A stretch of 64,000 bases of DNA from the NCBI GenBank assembly GCA_035578155.1, contig JAPWDM010000015.1, positions 7,376,709 through 7,440,708 on the forward strand, read 5' to 3'. Under the pieces are notes generated by a model. The model was not told the origin of the DNA, searched no databases, and saw only the letters and a program-made list of their open reading frames with translations. Source of the stretch: Brachynemurus nebulosus. Lineage: Eukaryota > Arthropoda > Insecta > Neuroptera > Myrmeleontidae. Position 1 is the stretch's first letter. Each line of letters begins with the position of its first letter. Of the stretch, positions 58,647 through 64,000 are shown in pieces. Position numbers and translations under genes: made by a program.

Positions 58647-59330
58647 ACTCTAGTGCTCTACATGTAAATAAAAAATCTTCTTCTCTTGTGAACTTTTGAG
58701 AGTGAATATCCTTCTTTAGATATTTAATTTGAAAAAATTCGTCCGCTACGGCAACTACTTCTGCAGCAAAGTATTTTAAGGTTTTTTTCCCAGCTAATTT
58801 CACTAAAACAAAACTTCCAGCTTCTATCTTAGTATTATCCGGATCCTCAAGTTCTGCAAAATATTCGTCTGACAACCCAGATTCTTCGCATAAATTATTT
58901 AAATCTGCCGTGTCTGTATCAGAACTAGAACTGTAAATAAGAATTTTTCTGACTTTCTTATTTTGATCCATCATGACAGGTTTTCTTTTGTACTTTTTCC
59001 TCATTTTTTGTCGCTTTCTGTAGTTTTTTCAAAGCTTTATTTGCTTTTTCACACTCAATGCGAGTTTTTTCGGGTGTGCCTGTTAAAATACATAACTTGA
59101 CTTTCTTCCTTCCTTTCTGTGTTTGCTTTCTAGTCATTGCCTTTGGATAAGGCCTGATTTCCTCTGGAGAAACGATGGAAATGCCTTTAGAGGTAGATGG
59201 GGTAGCACAAAAGGGACTTGTTGGAGAATCAATGAGTGGTCGGCCATTAGTTGAAGATGGAGTAGCATAAGCCGCACTTTTTGATGGACCGTTGATTGTG
59301 TATATAAAAATTGACTTCCAAAATGTACAT
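58639..59330 (-). pseudogene. pogo/jerky-like (DDE_1) transposase C-terminus
   Basis: Minus strand: from about 59200 downward SPEEIRPYPKAMTRKQTQKG and then CILTGTPEKTRIE match the conserved region after the DDE_1 domain of pogo/jerky-type transposases in insects. After a frame break near 58990-59010, the 121-codon stretch 59004-58639 holds an acidic Ser-rich part (YSSSSDTDT) and a FVLVKLAGKKTLKYFAAEVV block, which also ends many such proteins. The catalytic domain and the CENP-B/HTH part are not in the window. A broken 3' fragment only. It ends where the outer MITE border lies. Confidence 0.65.
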
Positions 59331-59528
59331 TTAAAAAAAAAAAAAAAGAAAAAAATTTTTAAAGCCTTGACGGGTTTTTGTAAACATTGACATTAGATTC
59401 CTAAAAAAAATTGTGATAGCTTAGGTTTAGTTAAAAAATAAGTAATTTTTTTAGGAAATTAGTAAATTTTGTTACAATAAAAACATAAATATTAAAAAAA
59501 AACGTTAGGAAACAAAAATATACAATAG

Positions 59529-60390
59529 TTACAATAGTTTTAAATTTGTATTTAAAAAAACTACTTCCGCTACTATTTCTTCACTAAACCTGCTTCGCCC
59601 ATCTCGAATAATTTCTCCAGTTTTCGAAAATATACGTTCACTAGGAACTGTTGTTGCTACAATGCATAAGCGTTTTATAGCCAATTTATATAATTCTGTG
59701 TAAATGTTTTTTTCGTTTTTTCTACCAAAAAAGAGCATCAGCTGTTCTCAATAAGAGCGGTTCTTCTAAATATTTTTCGATTCCTATATTTGCCGTTGTT
59801 GAACTTTCAAAAATATTTACACAGTCTGTAACTTTGCTGTCGAAATCATTCCATATTTTTGACCATGTCTGAGGAATTAGTATGGCCTTCTTTTTCTGTT
59901 GATTTTGTTCTTTAACATTTGCTTTGGAACTTAATAAATAGTCTACGATAACTTTTTTATTGATTAAGTTACTTATTTCTCTGAATCCATACATATTGAA
60001 TCGCGGATCTAAAAATGTCGCTACAGCATATATTTGATTACTTTCTAAGTAACTAAATCTTTTGTTAAGATTCTCTAATAAAGAGTTATCTAATTTAAAT
60101 ACTGATTCTGGTAAATCTTTTTGATTTTTTAGGTACTCTGAACAAAAATTGATTAAAGCCCCGGATAGCAAAATGATTTTTGACGCTGTAACATTTTTTT
60201 CATTGCTCATTTCTTCGGTTATATCCTTAAATACATCTAACAACTGACAACTTTCTCCAATAATTAATTGATAAAGTAGAAAGTAGAGATACTCTTGCTT
60301 CAGTTATTCTTTTAAACATATTGAAAGTAGAATTCTATCGTGTAGGAACATCTTGCTTCAAACTCAAAATTGGTTTTCCCATTTGCAATT
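59529..60390 (-). pseudogene. hAT transposase, C-terminal half
   Basis: Read downward from 60390: GKPILSLKQDVPTR followed by a TAG where hAT proteins have Trp (then NST), then a decayed stretch, a 173-codon open frame (60243-59722; FLDPRFNMYGF, NDFDSKV), and the C-terminal dimerisation region in another frame (59738-59529; KRLCIVATTVPSERIFSKTG and ISRDGRSR-like RDGRSRFSEE). The dimerisation block is diagnostic of hAT (ZBED-type) transposases. At least one nonsense codon and frameshifts make it inactive. Same gene as 61925-62560. Confidence 0.8.
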
Positions 60391-60394
60391 GCAT

Positions 60395-61970
60395 ATTATG
60401 ACGTAAAACCGTCTTCGGTACGGCAGCCGACTTAGCCTCAGGGGCGCAGCATACGAGGGGGCTCTCCTGCTTCGCCTACTCGGTACGGTAGCGATAATAG
60501 AAGGGGCGCCATGCACTTTTATTACCCTAGTTTTATCTCAAAGTGCAAAATTGGCAAAACCAGTTCCTGAAAGTATTCGCAAAAAGGGGGCTACATTTTA
60601 AAGTAAGAAGTGTTCAACTTTATTCACAGGTTTATTTCGGGATCCCTTACTGTTACAAATAAAATATTTGTCTAGAGTGTATTCTAACGGTACCGTTTTA
60701 TTATCGGTAATGCGTAAATTTTACTCGAATTAGTTAATTTTTCCCCAAATTTAAAATATCACAAATTATCAGCGCTAAATTATGGAACGTTCCGTAACTT
60801 TCACAAACTTCTTTACAAATAAAAAAATATGCTAAGTTTTTGTAACATACAACGATCTCTTATTGTTCGGTATTAAAGTTCACATAAGTACTACTAAATC
60901 GGCAAATGTCCAAAAAAAAAAACTAAAAAAAAAACAGTGCTATAAAATTGTTACTTCCAGTCTAACAGATTACGATACATATTTTTCTCTGAGTAATGTC
61001 GATGGGGTTCCAACCTTATGCGGCAGCAGGAATCCCGTGCACATGCTGGTTTAACCAGTTGTGACTTGTAGATTTCGGTACTCCACGGTAAGATGATCCA
61101 AACGATAAACGGATAGTAGTGCAAACAGCAGGAGGGTCCACACAAATGGGCTTATATCGGGCTCCAAATTTGAGTTTCAGACAAAATCCACACGTGTATT
61201 CCAGAATTGAATTACTGACGGGAACAAACTCCAGACGAAACAATGACGATAGCGTAGGCGTCCTTTCAAAAGAGGAAACGTAGAAAACCAGGAACGAAAG
61301 TAAAATATAAGTAGTAGAAATACGAAAGAAAAGAAAAAAAACAAGTGCCCTTTAAAAAAAGTGCAAGAAATCCAGTGACGAACCGTAAATTCAAGAGAGA
61401 GGCTTACTAGACCGTGAACTATTTTAAAGTAATGCAGATTAACGTCTAGATGCATTTTTTCACCCAAGTTCGATATTTTTCAAAACAAGACGAAACAAGC
61501 CAATTCCATTACGCAAGATGACGCCCAAGCGAAGAAAAGAGGAATTCTTCCGATAATCTTATAAATCGATACTATATATAATCGAGTGACACCAAAACAA
61601 TTATCACTCAGCATGTTCAGAACTAATTCCAAAATATATTCAATATTCAAAACCTTTTCATGGAAATTAACGTTTACAATACGCCTCCACACGGTATTAA
61701 CGTAAGAAAACCATGACAAAATACTGCAAGCATCACCATTTGATAATTTTGACAGCTAAATTTTTGAAACACTAACCAAACTTGTTCATATACACTGAAC
61801 GATATTAAGTCAATAAGATTTGTAGAGAAGAATAGACCGCATTACCCTATGTTGCTAATAGATGTCACTACCATGTTATAGCGAACGTGTAAAATTGAGA
61901 TATTAGGTTTGTTCCTGTAGTGAACTAAGAACACTTGCTTTTGGTTTTTGTTTTTTTTTTTTTTTTTTTA
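60395..61970. mobile_element. Unidentified ~1.55-kb insertion splitting the hAT transposase
   Basis: The hAT protein stops at KKIVEF (about 61970) and resumes at QMGKPILSLKQD (about 60390). The DNA between them is unrelated, with a T-run at 61950-61970 on one side. Its first 130 bp are GC-rich (ACGGCAGCCGACTTAGCC near 60420). No recognised ORF, LTR or TIR. Confidence 0.5.
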
Positions 61971-62560
61971 AATTCCACTATTTTTTTCACTTTCAGCTGA
62001 ATACATTTTATTTCTTTAAAAGCATTTAACACTATTCGATTAAGAGTGTGTGCAAAACACAGAATGTGCCTCCAATTGGTCGATTTAATTGCTGCAACTA
62101 TATTTGCAGCATTATCGCTCACAATTGTCCCCCCTTATTGTTTAAATGCCATTTTTGAACTATTTTTATTATTTCATCAGCTAAATTTGCTGCAGTATGA
62201 GCGCCAGAATATTCTAATAAAAATGTTTTTAATTGACATTCGTCGTTAATAAAATGGCAAGTTAACGAAATATAACTTTCATTTGTCCAACAATCAGTTT
62301 TTAAGCAAACTCCATCGTTGGTTTCAACCGATTTCAAAACTTAATCCTTTAAGATGTTGTACATTTGTGGTATTAATATTTTTGAAATTGTTTTTCTGGT
62401 TGGTGATTGGTACGATGGACATAATGATCGGATAAATTCCTTAAAATGAAAACTGTCCACAATTTGAAAGGGTAAATAATCTTTAACAGTAGCTTTTACT
62501 AACGTTTTGTTAGTGTCATCCCGTTTTTTATTGCTGATTGGTTTTGGAAATTAGGTATCT
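61925..62560 (-). pseudogene. hAT transposase, N-terminal and central part
   Basis: Minus strand: KDYLPFQIVDSFHFKEFI and PTRKTISKILIPQMY (about 62490-62360), then LKTDCWTNESYISLTCHFI (about 62310-62250) and SDNAANIVAAI...HILCFAHTLNRIV (62122-62020). These are the successive conserved blocks of ZBED-type hAT transposases, including the acidic residues of TDCW and SDNA. Frame changes occur near 62345 and 62125. The BED finger was not found upstream. Together with 59529-60390 this is one dead gene split by an insertion. Confidence 0.8.
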
Positions 62561-63130
62561 ATGGAGAATAGTGTTTTATTTGTTGGTTTATTTGATCCAG
62601 ATGGTGAAGGTGTGCTTAAAGATGATGGTGGTATTACAAAATCAGTACGATGAATCAGTTCATTGTTTACCGCACTAGTTACATTGTTATTAACCACATA
62701 CTGTTCCCCAAATTTAACTTAGCCGGTGACGTGCGAACGAGAAAGATAGTAAATGTTTAAAAAAAGATAAAACATGTAAAGTCACATATGAATGTATATA
62801 CAATCCACAATAAAATTAAGTCGTTACTGAATAATATAATTATTGTATTTTTAACTACTTTAAAAAAGTTAATCATATTTTTTTAAAACTACATTACTAA
62901 TTGATTTTAGATTTTTTTTTTTAATAATGGCGAGAGAAATATATTTCACAAAAGTGACATTTTTATTTATCGTAATTAACGATTTTTAGGGTTCCGAAGA
63001 AACATTTCAGAACTTGTGTTTGAATAAACATTTCAGAACTTGTAGTCCGTCTGTTTTGTTTTTTAAATATATTATTTTTTTATACTATTGCATTCATAAT
63101 TATTGCGGTTACATAATTTGCTACTGCAAA
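62561..63130. other. AT-rich noncoding stretch
   Basis: Possibly the 5' end of the hAT element. A repeated ACATTTCAGAACTTGT occurs near 63001-63045. No gene. Confidence 0.4.
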
Positions 63131-63132
63131 TA

Positions 63133-63780
63133 AAAGGACAATGGGCAAAACTCTATGGGGAGCTGCCCCCTAGCGCCCAAGATTGAGACCGGTGCCGATC
63201 TATAGCCCTGGTCAAGTAGTCCAACTTTGTCAGTGGGCACGTTCATGGAGAACTTGGCCTTCAAAAGTTATAGGACGTCAAATGTACAAAAAGTCTGCAC
63301 GTGGCTATAGCCAAACGGGATACTCTGTATAGGTACAAATGGGTTATGAGACATGTCGTGGGCCGGCCTATCACTGTAAAACCACTTTCCTGTCAAATGG
63401 CCTAATCTCGTTTTTTCACGTTGCCTATGGCAGAAGACGTACCGAGTGGCTTCAAATCTGTACATTGGGAGTATCCGAAGAGAAGTTTGGGAGTCCTATC
63501 GGTGGTGATTTCTGGCAAACCCCTTGATAGATTGCCGAAATAAGGTAGTCCGAAGTGCACCCTCCCGAAGGGGACTCTAATGCCCGCTGCAGGTCAACAC
63601 ACATCGTTTCCTTAAAAAATGGCCACGTGGAGTATGCAACATCTACTGCATGGCAGAACTTTTGAAGGCCAGGTTCTCCATGCCTAAGATAGATATATTT
63701 GTCACCTACTAGGAAGGAGCTTTCAGAAAATACACATGTCACCAGTGGGCGCTTGGGGCCAATTTTGCGCATTGTCCTTT
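63133..63780. mobile_element. Foldback-type MITE
   Basis: AAAGGACAATGGGCAAAA (63133 on) pairs with TTTTGCGCATTGTCCTTT ending at 63780. CATGGAGAACTTGGCCTTC (63244) pairs with 63657-63682, so much of its length folds back. GC-richer than its surroundings. A 116-codon minus ORF inside (63802-63452) has no recognisable motif and is not called as a gene. Confidence 0.65.
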
Positions 63781-63880
63781 CGATTGTTATAGTACCATAC
63801 AAATTTAGCTGAAATTTTTAAGTAAGATCTTAAGAGAATAAGAATACCGTCAAACGGGACTATTTTAAATAGGTGGGGCT

Positions 63881-64000
63881 ATTTGAAAAAAAAAGATTTA
63901 AACTCTTATATCTGTTTGATTTCTGAACGTATTTGTAACATTAATGCGTCTTTAATAGGGGATGTTCTTTAAGAGTTTAAATCTTTTTTTTTTTTCAAAT
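63881..64000. repeat. Inverted repeat at window end
   Basis: ATTTGAAAAAAAAAGATTTA with AACTCTTA (63881-63909) is repeated inverted at 63970-64000, around a ~60-bp loop. It is probably a border of an element continuing outside the window. Confidence 0.7.

Noticed and set aside
63452..63802. 116-codon minus ORF
   Set aside because: Lies within a foldback MITE and shows no recognisable domain.
1..64000. LTR retrotransposon, rRNA, tRNA or host protein gene
   Set aside because: Looked for gag-pol motifs, tRNA-like cloverleaf boxes and multi-exon host domains by eye; none could be supported.

Overview
This is AT-rich eukaryotic DNA, almost certainly from an arthropod and probably an insect. The clues are R4/Dong-type non-LTR retrotransposons, Penelope elements, HARBI1/hAT/pogo-type DNA transposons, many small TIR elements, (TA)n and (TAA)n microsatellites, and short TTAGG-like motifs. 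The species cannot be named from sequence alone. I found no host protein gene, rRNA or tRNA. The window is a nest of mobile elements. The only complete multi-exon gene I can reconstruct is a HARBI1-like transposase at 18524-19861 (minus, four exons).

Layout. 1-5530: end of a GC-richer 1.5-kb nonautonomous retroelement (called X here), an A/TAA tract, then a near-intact R4/Dong-like retrotransposon (copy A). Copy A sits in the TTA-rich 3' tail of an oppositely oriented, 5'-truncated LINE (5531-7265). 10025-26456: a 16.4-kb imperfect palindrome. Its 1.46-kb loop holds most of the HARBI1-like gene. Each arm carries the same 920-bp TA-flanked MITE and the same Dong-like retrotransposon (copies B and C). 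Only the left arm has gained a second X element (15150-16658). 26885-27380: a Penelope GIY-YIG remnant. 31531-35230: a 3.7-kb element with hAT-type termini, an exact 8-bp target duplication and opposed arrays of ~122-bp repeats. 36100-44260: a (TA)n-associated repeat family, a LINE remnant, two nested hAT MITEs and a TA-flanked MITE. 44440-46443: a TA-flanked element enclosing a second Penelope fragment. 46845-49685: further TIR elements, one with four 74-bp repeats rich in CCTAA.

49830-56740 is a 6.9-kb element bounded by the 8-bp repeat GGTACATT. It has ~450-bp terminal inverted repeats and two opposed arrays of a 175-bp satellite. 57373-58646 holds a (TA)n tract and nested MITEs. 58639-62700 holds a pogo/jerky-like transposase C-terminus and a hAT transposase pseudogene split by a ~1.5-kb unidentified insertion. 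63133-64000 holds a foldback MITE and the start of another inverted repeat.

How the parts relate. The Dong-like elements occupy (TAA)n tracts, some supplied by the tails of other retroelements. Successive insertions therefore stack head to tail. Large inverted structures (10025-26456, 31531-35230, 49830-56740 and smaller ones) dominate the architecture. The three most interesting signals are X, a chain of hairpins with a compensatory stem change between copies; the two large TIR elements that carry mirror-image satellite arrays and have exact 8-bp target duplications; and the giant palindrome around an apparently intact HARBI1-like gene.
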